Origin: Membranihabitans maritimus
Lineage (GTDB): Bacteria; Bacteroidota; Bacteroidia; Chitinophagales; Saprospiraceae
NCBI RefSeq assembly: GCF_021729145.1
Contig: NZ_JAJSLW010000024.1
Span: forward strand, 1 to 64,000
Reading direction: 5' to 3'
Length of the DNA: 64,000 nt
The notes under the pieces: generated by a model
Database searches by the model: none
The model's input: only the letters and a program-made list of their open reading frames with translations
Told to the model about the DNA's origin: nothing
Shown here: piece after piece, positions 1-8,264 of the stretch
Numbering within the stretch: the first letter of the stretch is position 1
Layout: each line of letters opens with the position of its first letter
Translations under genes and position numbers: made by a program

Positions 1-125
1 GGTGTATTTAATGAATGGCCAAAGAAAACTTCTTCAATTATCTAACCCATTAGTACCTTACTACTGAATATCCCTAATTCACCTAACAACTCTTGACTCA
101 TAGCTTACTAAATATGGCTCAAAAT

Positions 126-2294
126 TCACAGGTTGAAATACCTGTTCAATGGCAAATTCCTGATCCTTTTGCCCGAAGCTTGATAGACAGCATTGGCTAT
201 GGCAGCTGAGGAGGGACCCTGAGCAGCTTCCCCGGCACCCATAGGGGGCTCATAGGGACGATTTATAATTTCTACTTCTACTTCGGGTGTATCAGGGAAT
301 CTAAGAATCGGATAACTATACCAGTCCCGGGAAGTTATATTGTTTCGGTGGAATTTGACCTCTTCCAGAAGTGTCCAGCTGGCTGATTGTATCATGCCTC
401 CTTCGGTTTGATTGGTAAGTCCATCGGGATTGATGACTTCGCCGGAATCTATGGCAGCCCACATCTTCTGTACTTTAATTGTTTTGTCTCTTTCGATTGA
501 TATTAAGGCAGCTACAGCACAATAAGAAGCTGAATTTTTGTAGCGGGAAAATCCAAAACCTAGTCCTTGGTTTTGATTTGGGGTGATACCTGAAGTCATC
601 ATAACTACTTTCTCGAGCACTTCGCGAGCGCGATTATCATCAATATGTTGTATTCTGAATTGAACAGGGTCAATGCCAGCTAATTCGGCCAACTCATCCA
701 TAAAACATTCTATAGCAAAAATATTGGCAAAAGCGCCTAAACTACGAAGAGATGACACTCGCAGCGGACCATTGTAAAAATGAGCATCAATAGATAAGTT
801 GGGGATGGAATAATAAGGATCTGCATTGCGGTATCCACCACCTCGATAACCCTGGGGAATATTTACCGAAATGGTTTTGTAGGATCCTGTTGGGAGAAGA
901 TTCATTTCATTGCCACTGGGGCGTGTACTGTGGCTATCCGACCATACATTACATTGCCAACTGTCTATTTTCCCATCTGCAGAAAGACTGGCTTCCAGGT
1001 CCATGATCATTGCACAGCCATAGGGTTCAAGTCCATGCTCTTCTGTTCGGTCCCATTGTAACCGAATGTAATGATTAGGATACTCCACTGCTAATATGGC
1101 AGCTTCGGCAGCAGCGTCGTCGGCGGCATTGTGTCCATAGCATCCGGCTCCCGGAACGCCGGTGATTCTCACATCTTCTTCCGAAAAATCCAAAAGTTGT
1201 GCTATTGCTCCCCTGAGTGGGAAAACACCCTGAGTATGTGACCATATGTGTACTTTCCCGTTTTTGCAGATTGCTACTGCACATGATGGTCCATTAGCAC
1301 CGTGCATGATGTAAGGTTTGTAGTATTCGGCCTTATGCGTTTTATTTGTTAGATGTAATGATCCTTTATTTTGAACTTGGACGGGCGGCTCGGCAATATC
1401 TTTAATATGATCTTTTAAATTGTCAAATTCTACGGTAAAACCGTTTTTACTCCATATACAATCCTGTTCTAATTGCCTCTTTGCTTTAATAGCCTGGTAT
1501 TCCTCGTGGGCCAAAACCCCTATAAAATCATTTGTTCGGATTATTTTGACTACATCATTTATTTTTTCAGCATTGTCCGGATTGTATTCGATTAATTTTG
1601 ATCGATACGAAGAAGAACGTGCTATGCGGGCGTGCAACATTCCCGGGAATCGAAGATCTTGTACGTAAACCGATTTCCCACGTACCATTTTTTCGATATC
1701 CTTCCTAGGTACAGGATGTCCGACATATCGATATTGGTTTTTGGGTTTGAGTTTCGTAGATTTATCTGTGTTTTCCTCGAGTTGGGCGCCTTTTAGTATT
1801 TCCCGGAAAGTAAATCTCCCTCCGTCTTTCTTTGCAATAATATATCCATTTTGGATGTTCAGTTCATTTTTATCTATTCCCAATTCTGCGGAAGCCTTAC
1901 CTAACAATACTTCGGCTGCAGCTGCTGCCGCCTGGCGGACTGCCATGGCACTCCGAACAATAGACTGGCTACCTGCAGTGTATCCTTCATTGGGTGTAAT
2001 CTCTGTATCTGCCAGAAATACTTCAATCCTTTCTATAGGAGTGTTTAATTCTTCAGCTGCTACCTGAGCTATAGCAATACGGATTCCCTGGCCGAGTTCC
2101 ATTTTCCCGGTAATCACCCGAATGTTCCCGTCTTCCAGGATTTGAATCCAATCCCGGATGGCCGGAGCATCAATTATTGGGCTATGATTCGTTTCGCAGT
2201 CTGTATCCAATATCCAATGTACATTGGGAAACAAGGTGAAACCTACTGCGACATATCCTGTATTTTTTATAAATGATCTGCGATTGAGCCTCAT
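126..2294 (-). CDS. Molybdopterin-binding subunit of a xanthine dehydrogenase-family hydroxylase (IorB-like)
   Basis: Large catalytic subunit (722 aa) of a molybdenum hydroxylase of the isoquinoline 1-oxidoreductase/aldehyde oxidase type; such enzymes hydroxylate aldehydes or N-heterocycles with water as oxygen source. The N-terminus carries a twin-arginine motif (R5-R6-S-F-I-K) followed by a hydrophobic stretch, so export by Tat to the periplasm is expected. Near the C-terminus a GAGEAAQGP motif places the catalytic glutamate at about residue 689, as in the family. The gene lies 7 bp behind the 2Fe-2S subunit gene. No FAD subunit gene is present next to it, as usual for the two-subunit IorAB type, whose electrons probably go to a cytochrome or another carrier. 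The substrate cannot be deduced. Confidence 0.9.
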   Translation of the reverse strand: MRLNRRSFIKNTGYVAVGFTLFPNVHWILDTDCETNHSPIIDAPAIRDWIQILEDGNIRVITGKMELGQGIRIAIAQVAAEELNTPIERIEVFLADTEITPNEGYTAGSQSIVRSAMAVRQAAAAAAEVLLGKASAELGIDKNELNIQNGYIIAKKDGGRFTFREILKGAQLEENTDKSTKLKPKNQYRYVGHPVPRKDIEKMVRGKSVYVQDLRFPGMLHARIARSSSYRSKLIEYNPDNAEKINDVVKIIRTNDFIGVLAHEEYQAIKAKRQLEQDCIWSKNGFTVEFDNLKDHIKDIAEPPVQVQNKGSLHLTNKTHKAEYYKPYIMHGANGPSCAVAICKNGKVHIWSHTQGVFPLRGAIAQLLDFSEEDVRITGVPGAGCYGHNAADDAAAEAAILAVEYPNHYIRLQWDRTEEHGLEPYGCAMIMDLEASLSADGKIDSWQCNVWSDSHSTRPSGNEMNLLPTGSYKTISVNIPQGYRGGGYRNADPYYSIPNLSIDAHFYNGPLRVSSLRSLGAFANIFAIECFMDELAELAGIDPVQFRIQHIDDNRAREVLEKVVMMTSGITPNQNQGLGFGFSRYKNSASYCAVAALISIERDKTIKVQKMWAAIDSGEVINPDGLTNQTEGGMIQSASWTLLEEVKFHRNNITSRDWYSYPILRFPDTPEVEVEIINRPYEPPMGAGEAAQGPSSAAIANAVYQASGKRIRNLPLNRYFNL

Positions 2295-2301
2295 AGTAAG
2301 A

Positions 2302-2799
2302 TTATTTTGATTTTGCAGTAACCGAATGAATAGCCTTTACAAACCTGCTATGGGTTCCACATCTGCAGAGTACGCGCTCCATTCCATTTTTAATTTCCTG
2401 GTTACTGGGGGAGGGATTATTGGCCAATAAGGATACTGCACATATGATAATTCCATTTGTACAATATCCGCACTGAGCGGCTTGTTTGGAGACAATTGCT
2501 TTTTGAACAGGATGTAATTTACTATTGTTTTTAACCAATCCTTCCAGGGTGACTATATTCCTATTGTTGATCCCCGATACGGGGATACTGCAGCTTGGAG
2601 TGGCTATCCCATCTATCAGTACCATGCACGATCCACATTGGCCGAGCCCACAACCATATTTCGGCCCATTTAACTCCAAATGATTTCTTAGGACATAAAG
2701 TAATGGAGTATCGGGGTCTGTAATAAGCGCATAGCTTTCTCCATTTACCTTCAAGGTTAATTCCTGTTTAATTTCTCCACTTTTATTAACCATATTCAT
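2302..2799 (-). CDS. (2Fe-2S)-binding subunit of molybdenum hydroxylase (IorA-like)
   Basis: Small electron-transfer subunit (165 aa) pairing with the downstream molybdopterin subunit. All eight cluster ligands are visible: the plant-ferredoxin-like domain has C50, C55, C58 and C70, and the C-terminal helical domain has C110, C113, C145 and C147 (QCGYC and CRC motifs). Length and order match IorA/CoxS proteins. It has no signal peptide; in this family it is carried out through Tat as a complex with the partner. A second in-frame ATG two codons downstream (2793) is an alternative start. Probably co-transcribed with the catalytic subunit; the upstream sigma-like gene is 107 bp away. Confidence 0.92.
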   Translation of the reverse strand: MNMVNKSGEIKQELTLKVNGESYALITDPDTPLLYVLRNHLELNGPKYGCGLGQCGSCMVLIDGIATPSCSIPVSGINNRNIVTLEGLVKNNSKLHPVQKAIVSKQAAQCGYCTNGIIICAVSLLANNPSPSNQEIKNGMERVLCRCGTHSRFVKAIHSVTAKSK

Positions 2800-2905
2800 T
2801 TTTCTTAAATATAAGTATTTATAGCTTTTAAACTGTGGATGAAAAAAGGATTTTGCGTTGGGAAATATGGATTATTTTCCTTTGAAGTACCGTTTTGAGT
2901 GGAAA

Positions 2906-3781
2906 TCAATTTGATGAAGTATGTATTTTTCGTAAAGATTTAATTCCTATATACATATAATTTCGGACCCCCTCTTCTCGAATATTCATAATGGCACTTA
3001 TTTCAATGGTGCTTTTATTTTCGAAATATTTTAAGTAAATAGCTTCCTTCTGTCTTGAGGGAAGAGCATCTAATATTTTTTCAATGAAAGAATTAATTTC
3101 TATTTCAAATTCGCTATTGATCAGGTTTTCTTCAGGACTAGGGGTAGATTGTTCCATTGGCCACTGGTCATTCAGTACTTTCAACTGACGGCTGGAGGTT
3201 TTTAATAATCTGATAAGTTGACGCCGAAAAGATATAAAGACGTATCCTTTTATTGATTGAACTTGTTTAGGCGGATTTTCCCATAATCTCAGGAACAGGT
3301 CATGGATGGCATTATTTATAGTATCTGTATCATTGGATATCACTTTTCCATAACCGTATAGATTGGGATAAAAGTAGAGGTAGATATCTTTGAAAACTTT
3401 TTTATCCCCTTTAATAAACTTTTTCCACAAGTGTTCTATATTTTTTTCAAGAAAGTAAGCCCATAGTTCCTTCCTTTTTAACGGGGTGCGTGATACCGAT
3501 TGAAAATGATTGAAGATTAAATTTTTGACAATTTCATGGATTGATGCTTCCATAGGTTTAGCTTTAGTTATTCTCTTTCTTTCTTCCCATATTTTTGACT
3601 GTGTTACTTTCACAATACGATCGGATACCTGTCGTGATTTTGTGAATTCAAATGCAAAATTGTAAACTTTTTCTTCCCAGTTTTGATCAAACATTTGTTT
3701 GAATTCAGACAAATTATGAGGAATCGTTACTTTGGATTGTTGTTGAGAGTCGGAGGTCCCTTCTATGTTTTTAGAACTCAT
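2906..3781 (-). CDS. Sigma-70-family protein with a duplicated region 2
   Basis: A 291 aa protein, about 100 aa longer than a normal ECF sigma factor. The C-terminal part is a recognisable ECF sigma: a region-2-like segment at about 124-200 (FKDIYLYFYPNLYGYGK, then DLFLRLWENP) and a region-4 helix-turn-helix at about 232-287 (LPSRQKEAIYLKYFENKS). Residues 28-93 look like a second, degenerate region 2 (EEKVYNFAFEFTKS, then KIWEERKR and KNLIFNHF), so the protein appears to be region 2 - region 2 - region 4. It follows the other ECF gene by 57 bp on the same strand and is likely in its operon. No anti-sigma (FecR-like) gene is adjacent. Whether it acts as a sigma factor, or as an anti- or co-sigma, is unknown. 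Confidence 0.7.
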   Translation of the reverse strand: MSSKNIEGTSDSQQQSKVTIPHNLSEFKQMFDQNWEEKVYNFAFEFTKSRQVSDRIVKVTQSKIWEERKRITKAKPMEASIHEIVKNLIFNHFQSVSRTPLKRKELWAYFLEKNIEHLWKKFIKGDKKVFKDIYLYFYPNLYGYGKVISNDTDTINNAIHDLFLRLWENPPKQVQSIKGYVFISFRRQLIRLLKTSSRQLKVLNDQWPMEQSTPSPEENLINSEFEIEINSFIEKILDALPSRQKEAIYLKYFENKSTIEISAIMNIREEGVRNYMYIGIKSLRKIHTSSN

Positions 3782-3838
3782 CGTTGATCCTGTTTATTAG
3801 TTAAGAATGGAAATGATGAAGTATCTTATATACCAGAG

Positions 3839-4390
3839 TCAAAATGGCATTACTTGTGTGATTATTAAGACAATATTGAGAAGGTTATGCCTGGCAACGT
3901 ATTCTTTTACCTTTTTCCTTGAAGCTATCATATGGTTTCTTACAGTATTTCTGGACAGATTTAATTTTATTGCAATTTCTTTGTAAGACAGTCCTTTATC
4001 GCGATAAAGTGTAAAGACTTTTTTCTGTTGTGGTGTTAATTTGGCAATTGAATTATCTACGGCAGTTTGTTGCTCAGAAGTTTCAAAAGGGTCGATATAG
4101 TCTGTGTTGTCGTTAATAATATTCTGTAAAAATTCTTTTTTAATACGATGGTTTGTTGCCGCTTTTCTCCAATAATCTATTATTGTGTTTCTGGCCATTA
4201 CAAAGAGATAGGATTCGACGTCGTGTATTTTTTCCTTAGAATTCTTTCTCAACAACTTGATGAAAATATCCTGTAGTATGTCTTCTGCAAGGAAACTATC
4301 CTTAATGTGTAACAATAAGAATCCATATACTTTGTCTTTATTTTGAAGATAAAGTTGTTCAATTGAAATGTTCTGATTTCTTTTTTTCAT
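3839..4390 (-). CDS. ECF RNA polymerase sigma factor
   Basis: A 183 aa sigma-70 factor of the extracytoplasmic function type, close to those expanded in Bacteroidota. Region 2 spans about 11-78 (YGFLLLHIKDSFLAEDILQD, then SYLFVMARN) and region 4 about 112-165 (LTPQQKKVFTLYRDKGLSYKEIA), followed by a hydrophobic tail seen in many Bacteroidota ECF factors. No FecR or SusC/D genes are nearby, so its targets are not evident. An inverted repeat TCTAT-N7-ATAGA lies 18-34 bp upstream of the start codon, shared with the exporter gene and with the region in front of the Rrf2 regulator, which suggests regulated expression. Confidence 0.9.
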   Translation of the reverse strand: MKKRNQNISIEQLYLQNKDKVYGFLLLHIKDSFLAEDILQDIFIKLLRKNSKEKIHDVESYLFVMARNTIIDYWRKAATNHRIKKEFLQNIINDNTDYIDPFETSEQQTAVDNSIAKLTPQQKKVFTLYRDKGLSYKEIAIKLNLSRNTVRNHMIASRKKVKEYVARHNLLNIVLIITQVMPF

Positions 4391-4407
4391 AGTATTAAAA
4401 TATTTAG

Positions 4408-4424
4408 TCTATAGTATTTATAGA
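4408..4424. promoter_or_regulatory. Putative Rrf2-type operator (site 1)
   Basis: Perfect 5-bp inverted repeat TCTAT-AGTATTT-ATAGA inside the larger shared word AGTCTATAG, just upstream of the ECF sigma gene. Two near-identical sites occur at 5388 and 5953. Assignment to the neighbouring Rrf2 regulator is inferred from proximity. Confidence 0.5.
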
Positions 4425-4469
4425 TATTAATGAAAAATTATAAACTAATATTTTTGGATAAGAGAGTGT

Positions 4470-5342
4470 TTACGTAATTGTCAAATAAAAGGTGCGTATA
4501 CTAAGGCCGATAATTAATATGCCTACGATAATAAGCAAGATTTCCGGTTTGACTTTTTTGCAAACTATTGCAGCAAAGGGAGCAGCAACAACTCCTCCCA
4601 GGATAAGTCCTAAAACCGGCGCCAAACTGAGTTCTTCCATGAAGAATATAAAAGTACTGGCACTTGCCAGAGAGACAAAGAATTCCGAAAAATTTCCGGT
4701 TCCTATTGCAAACCTGGGCTTTTGCCCTTTGCCCATCAGGCTGGAATTGACAATGGGCCCCCAACCACCTCCTCCGATCGCATCTGCAAACCCGCCTATT
4801 GCTGCTAAGTACGGAATGGTCTTTTCGCGGCCATTAAATTCTTTCTTTTGTTTTTTTATAGTTTTGATTAATATATTAACCCCCATGACCAAAAGGTATA
4901 AAGCGATAAAGGGTTTTACGGCTTTACCGTCAATATTGGATAAAAAATACGATCCAATCACAGCCCCTCCGACTCCGGGCAAAATCAATCTTTTTGCCAG
5001 GTTCCAGTCTACATTTCCCAGTTTTAGGTGGGAGAGCCCGGAGGCCATGCATGTGAATGTTTGTGCAAAATGAACCCAGGCACTTGCTGTAGCGGGGGGA
5101 ATCCCCAGCCCCAGTAGAATGGAATTGGAACTTACACCGTATGCCATTCCCAATGCTCCGTCAATGATTTGAGCTATAAAACCCGCAATCAGAAACCAAA
5201 AGAACAGTTGGTAATCCATTTGAGAGGTACCTATAAAGCCTATGATTCCTTGAAGTGTAATTATTCCGAGGACTATAAGACTTGTCGCTATGAATGTGGC
5301 CCACAGTGGTTCTGATTTTAATTTAGCAAATATTTTTTTCAT
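4470..5342 (-). CDS. TauE/SafE family sulfite/organosulfonate exporter
   Basis: A 290 aa integral membrane protein with about eight hydrophobic segments and two family repeats: an N-terminal one containing IDGALGMAYGVSSNSILLGLG and a second with GGFADAIGGGGWGPIVNS. TauE/SafE members export sulfite, sulfoacetate or related anions, or import them in some cases. Length fits the family. The gene is preceded by a TCTAT-N7-ATATA site (5388) and sits near an Rrf2 regulator, consistent with a role in sulfur homeostasis, although the substrate is not proven. It is 79 bp upstream of the ECF sigma gene, which has its own copy of the site. Confidence 0.9.
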   Translation of the reverse strand: MKKIFAKLKSEPLWATFIATSLIVLGIITLQGIIGFIGTSQMDYQLFFWFLIAGFIAQIIDGALGMAYGVSSNSILLGLGIPPATASAWVHFAQTFTCMASGLSHLKLGNVDWNLAKRLILPGVGGAVIGSYFLSNIDGKAVKPFIALYLLVMGVNILIKTIKKQKKEFNGREKTIPYLAAIGGFADAIGGGGWGPIVNSSLMGKGQKPRFAIGTGNFSEFFVSLASASTFIFFMEELSLAPVLGLILGGVVAAPFAAIVCKKVKPEILLIIVGILIIGLSIRTFYLTIT

Positions 5343-5387
5343 ATTGATGATTGTAATAAATGGGTTAGATAGTTATATATATTTTAG

Positions 5388-5404
5388 TCTATAGGATTTA
5401 TATA
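5388..5404. promoter_or_regulatory. Putative Rrf2-type operator (site 2)
   Basis: TCTAT-AGGATTT-ATATA, one mismatch from the perfect inverted repeat of sites 1 and 3, within the shared word AGTCTATAG. It lies about 45 bp upstream of the exporter start on the minus strand. Confidence 0.45.
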
Positions 5405-5419
5405 GTTATAGAGTAAAAT

Positions 5420-5722
5420 TTATGATACATTGAGTTTCTTTTGGGGTTTAACCCCAAAATGTTCTCCTTTGATGAGCTCTCCTTCGAGTGTGATTATCCG
5501 TGGAATTTCCCAATGGATGAAACAAGGGTATTTAAAGAAATTGTGAGGCTGACGGGTCATTAATTCTTTGTCCAAAAGTATGAGTTCGGAGCATATAAGA
5601 AATATCGGCTCAATATCAATATGAATGTGAAGATGTTTGCAATGGGTTTCAAAATGAATTTCTTTGATTTTCCAGGGATAGGATAATTGCAGGGCAGATT
5701 CAAATAATTCAATGTTACTCAT
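5420..5722 (-). CDS. Small protein resembling the N-terminal domain of ISL3-family transposases
   Basis: A 100 aa protein. Its pattern LFESALQLSYPWKIKEIHFE, a run of HLHIHIDIE, and HNFFKYPCFIHWEIPRI corresponds well to the opening of ISL3 transposases, where a short helix is followed by the first strands, a zinc-binding segment, and a W-x-H-L...H-x-R-V-P-R-I stretch. The CxxC pairs of the zinc finger are absent here (only isolated Cys remain), and there is no DDE catalytic domain. It may be a relic, or a domesticated small DNA- or protein-binding domain kept beside the exporter. The homology is my reading of the pattern, not a search result. Confidence 0.55.
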   Translation of the reverse strand: MSNIELFESALQLSYPWKIKEIHFETHCKHLHIHIDIEPIFLICSELILLDKELMTRQPHNFFKYPCFIHWEIPRIITLEGELIKGEHFGVKPQKKLNVS

Positions 5723-5952
5723 GATTGTTTCGTTTTATGGGATTGTTGATAATAATATATCCAACCTTTTGAGGAATGAAGATGATCCATGTGAGGTAAG
5801 GCAATTATTGCATACATGTTTCGAGTCTTTGCTTGTAGAATATTATTCATATTGTCATATTTTAAACTCATATCGAGTAAATAGCATCCTACACTTTAAT
5901 TATGGTATAAGATGTCATGTCTGATGTAAAACTACTTTATATAAATATAAAG

Positions 5953-5969
5953 TCTATAGAAATGATAGA
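5953..5969. promoter_or_regulatory. Putative Rrf2-type operator (site 3)
   Basis: Perfect inverted repeat TCTAT-AGAAATG-ATAGA within AGTCTATAG, in the 473-bp divergent region between the ISL3-like small gene and the Rrf2 gene. It could control either or both. Confidence 0.5.
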
Positions 5970-6180
5970 TTAATAAATGTTAAAAATTTCTTATGCTTTG
6001 TATCAATGATATTTACAATGGATGCTTTATGCATGTAGTTCTCTGATACAGAAAAGTTTATAGGTTTGTCAACTCTTTTCTATACCATAGTATCCACGTG
6101 GGACAATGTTTATTATATCATATAAATTGTATATTTCGGAAATATTTTGTCCTAATCCCCATACTTACTGTATCAAGTTT

Positions 6181-6188
6181 TATATTTG
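6181..6188 (+). promoter_or_regulatory. -7 box of the Rrf2 gene promoter
   Basis: TATATTTG matches the Bacteroidota -7 consensus TAnnTTTG exactly. It ends 7 bp before the ATG at 6196, so the transcript would be leaderless or nearly so. No clear -33 TTG/TTTG element was seen at the right spacing. Confidence 0.5.
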
Positions 6189-6195
6189 TCCGAAT

Positions 6196-6639
6196 ATGAT
6201 TTCAAAAAAATCAAAATATGCACTGAATGCCTTGATTCATCTTGCTCGCAAATATGGAGAAGGTCCTACTTTGATAAGTACAATTGCGGAGGAAGAAAGT
6301 ATACCCCAAAAGTTTCTTGAAGCTATTTTGCTGGATTTGAAAAATGCGGGTATTTTAGGTAGTAAAAAAGGCAGGGGTGGAGGTTATTATCTCAGAAAAG
6401 ACCCGGAAAAAGTAAATATGGCTCAGGTACTTAGACTTTTTGACGGGGCTATTGCTTTAATGCCCTGTGTGACGTATAGGTTTTATGAGCGATGTGATGA
6501 ATGCAAGGATGAAGAAACCTGTTCTTTGCGCGAAGCTTTTAAAAAAGTGAGAGACGAATCAGTGAATATCTTTAAAAAATATACGTTGAAAAGCCTGGTT
6601 GACAGAGAAAAGATATTAAAGGAATTAACTTCAAAATAA
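6196..6639 (+). CDS. Rrf2 family transcriptional regulator
   Basis: A 147 aa winged-helix regulator. The start at 6196 (MISKKSKYALNALIHLA) is chosen because the family begins just before this helix; the open frame extends upstream to 6106 but that part is not Rrf2-like and overlaps the promoter box. The wing region GSKKGRGGGYYL follows the recognition helix. Four cysteines (C91, C100, C103, C109) lie in the segment where IscR/NsrR-type members bind an Fe-S cluster, so redox or Fe-S sensing is possible. Neighbouring repeats TCTAT-N7-ATAGA and the TauE-type exporter suggest a small sulfur- or redox-responsive regulon. Confidence 0.9.
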   Translation: MISKKSKYALNALIHLARKYGEGPTLISTIAEEESIPQKFLEAILLDLKNAGILGSKKGRGGGYYLRKDPEKVNMAQVLRLFDGAIALMPCVTYRFYERCDECKDEETCSLREAFKKVRDESVNIFKKYTLKSLVDREKILKELTSK

Positions 6640-6703
6640 TCATCCATATCCTGGTTTAATTGGTTATTATTCTGGAGGTCTTAGAAATGTAATAAACTAT
6701 CAC

Positions 6704-7735
6704 TTATTGTTCCTTTTCATAATAAATTTTATAAAATTTACGTCCATTTTCATCGACTCCTTGTTCGATCCATTCACGATTTCCATGAATATATATGTGA
6801 AAATTTTTGTCGAGTTTAAGAACACTTTTGAATGCACGCGCTTGTTTTTTAACTGCTTGGGGTGATATTTCAAAATGGTCTGGTGATTGTAAATCCCTTT
6901 CTTTTCGGTAGTTTTGATCAAATTCTTGAAAGGATTGGATTACACCTTCATCACGAAATACATTTTCTTCAAATTCATTTTTATCGAAGTTGTCATGTGA
7001 TTTGAAATAATCAACTGATCTGTTCAAATAATCGATTTGATCAGCTTTAGATACCTCAAACTCCTCAGTAATCCGGGAGTTGATGAATTCTTTGGTCATG
7101 GACAATGTTTGATTTGTGTTATTTACATGATCTGCTTTTGGCTTATGGTTGATAAATTCATTTTGCCAGTAATCCGTTTCTCTTCTGGGGTTGTCAATAA
7201 TCAAAATAGTATAAGGGGCATCTGTGAGTAGTATCAAACATCCTTTATCGGGTTTTTTGCTGCCGATAACTTTGCGAAATGTAAGGTGTGCCCGGTTACC
7301 TTTTACAGAGGTATCTATAAATTGATCCTTTTCTTCAAATTTGAAAATTCCAATAGCATCCACTATTTGATTATTGTATTGGACCTCTTCGATCATAGCT
7401 GTAAATACGTCTCCACCTTTAATATTCGGGTGACGTGAACAAGAAATCAAGTGTTGTAGAATATGGTAGGACCCTTCTGCAAAGTCATCTCCCATTTCAA
7501 TATTTTGTATAATTTGGAAGAGCACATTATAATCAAGGTCCACATCGTGGTGAAATTCAAAAGTTTCAGCTATAGTCATAAAGGGTTTTAGAAAGGCTTT
7601 TTTAAGAGTGTTAATTTCACTTTCTTCTGAATATTCAAGTATAGAATTACTTAAGATTATTTCTGTTTCATCTGGAGAAACTTTATGATGAGTAATACAG
7701 CTAATGCGAGAATCTTCGATTCCTATCATCTTCAT
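6704..7735 (-). CDS. Nucleoid-associated protein, NdpA/YejK-like
   Basis: A 343 aa protein of the 37-kDa nucleoid-associated family (NA37/NdpA). Family members bind the bacterial nucleoid; in Bacteroidota they are common but their role is unclear. The sequence shows the typical spacing of the family: an N-terminal part ending in a conserved FxxxF/HHD segment, a middle GGDVFTAMIEEV stretch, and the GCLILLTDAPYTILIIDN strand region. Length is as expected. It is convergent with the Rrf2 gene (64 bp between the two stops) and has a 529-bp gene-free stretch upstream. Confidence 0.8.
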   Translation of the reverse strand: MKMIGIEDSRISCITHHKVSPDETEIILSNSILEYSEESEINTLKKAFLKPFMTIAETFEFHHDVDLDYNVLFQIIQNIEMGDDFAEGSYHILQHLISCSRHPNIKGGDVFTAMIEEVQYNNQIVDAIGIFKFEEKDQFIDTSVKGNRAHLTFRKVIGSKKPDKGCLILLTDAPYTILIIDNPRRETDYWQNEFINHKPKADHVNNTNQTLSMTKEFINSRITEEFEVSKADQIDYLNRSVDYFKSHDNFDKNEFEENVFRDEGVIQSFQEFDQNYRKERDLQSPDHFEISPQAVKKQARAFKSVLKLDKNFHIYIHGNREWIEQGVDENGRKFYKIYYEKEQ

Positions 7736-8264
7736 TTATTATAGAATCCAGTAATTGTGGGTAAAGATAATATTTAATGCGAGTTAAAATAGTTCGTTAA
7801 AAAAATAAGAATCTTAGTAGATTATTTGAATGAAAATGATCGATTTTAAATTTATAAATGGTAACATCCGAATGTAGGTATTAGGTAACTTTTGGAAAGG
7901 GAAAGATCATTTTTTTACCGGTTGAGGCCTGAAAGGTAAGAATATAGATGGTGTATAGTGCTGATTAAAATGAAATTTAGGATGAAATTCTGTAATAAAG
8001 GTCAAATCTTAAAGTTCAATCATTGTTCATTAGAGTGATCGGACGGAAACAATGTAAATCTTGAAAAGTAAATTAGGTAATTAAAAAGTATTACCTTTAG
8101 GAAGATAATTTATCTGAATTTCAGGTGTATTGAATTATTTCTTTATTTCACAATTCTAGTGAAGGCATCTAATTTTAGTTTTCTGATTTTTGATCATTTT
8201 ATCCAATTTATTTTCTCTTACCATCTAGTTGATAGGAAAAATAGAATAATAAAGATTTTTATCT
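7736..8264. other. Gene-free intergenic stretch
   Basis: 529 bp, AT-rich, between divergent genes. I see no convincing reading frame. A short inverted repeat AGGTAAT-N8-ATTACCT at 8075-8096 could be a regulator site or weak hairpin. Promoters for both flanking genes should lie here, but no clean TAnnTTTG box was found. Confidence 0.5.

Noticed and set aside
5712-5924. 70-codon plus-strand frame overlapping the ISL3-like gene start
   Set aside because: Runs across the divergent promoter region, no recognisable pattern, composition unlike neighbouring genes.
6106-6195. Longer N-terminus of the Rrf2 protein from the ATG at 6106
   Set aside because: The extra 30 residues are not Rrf2-like and would overlap the TATATTTG promoter box.
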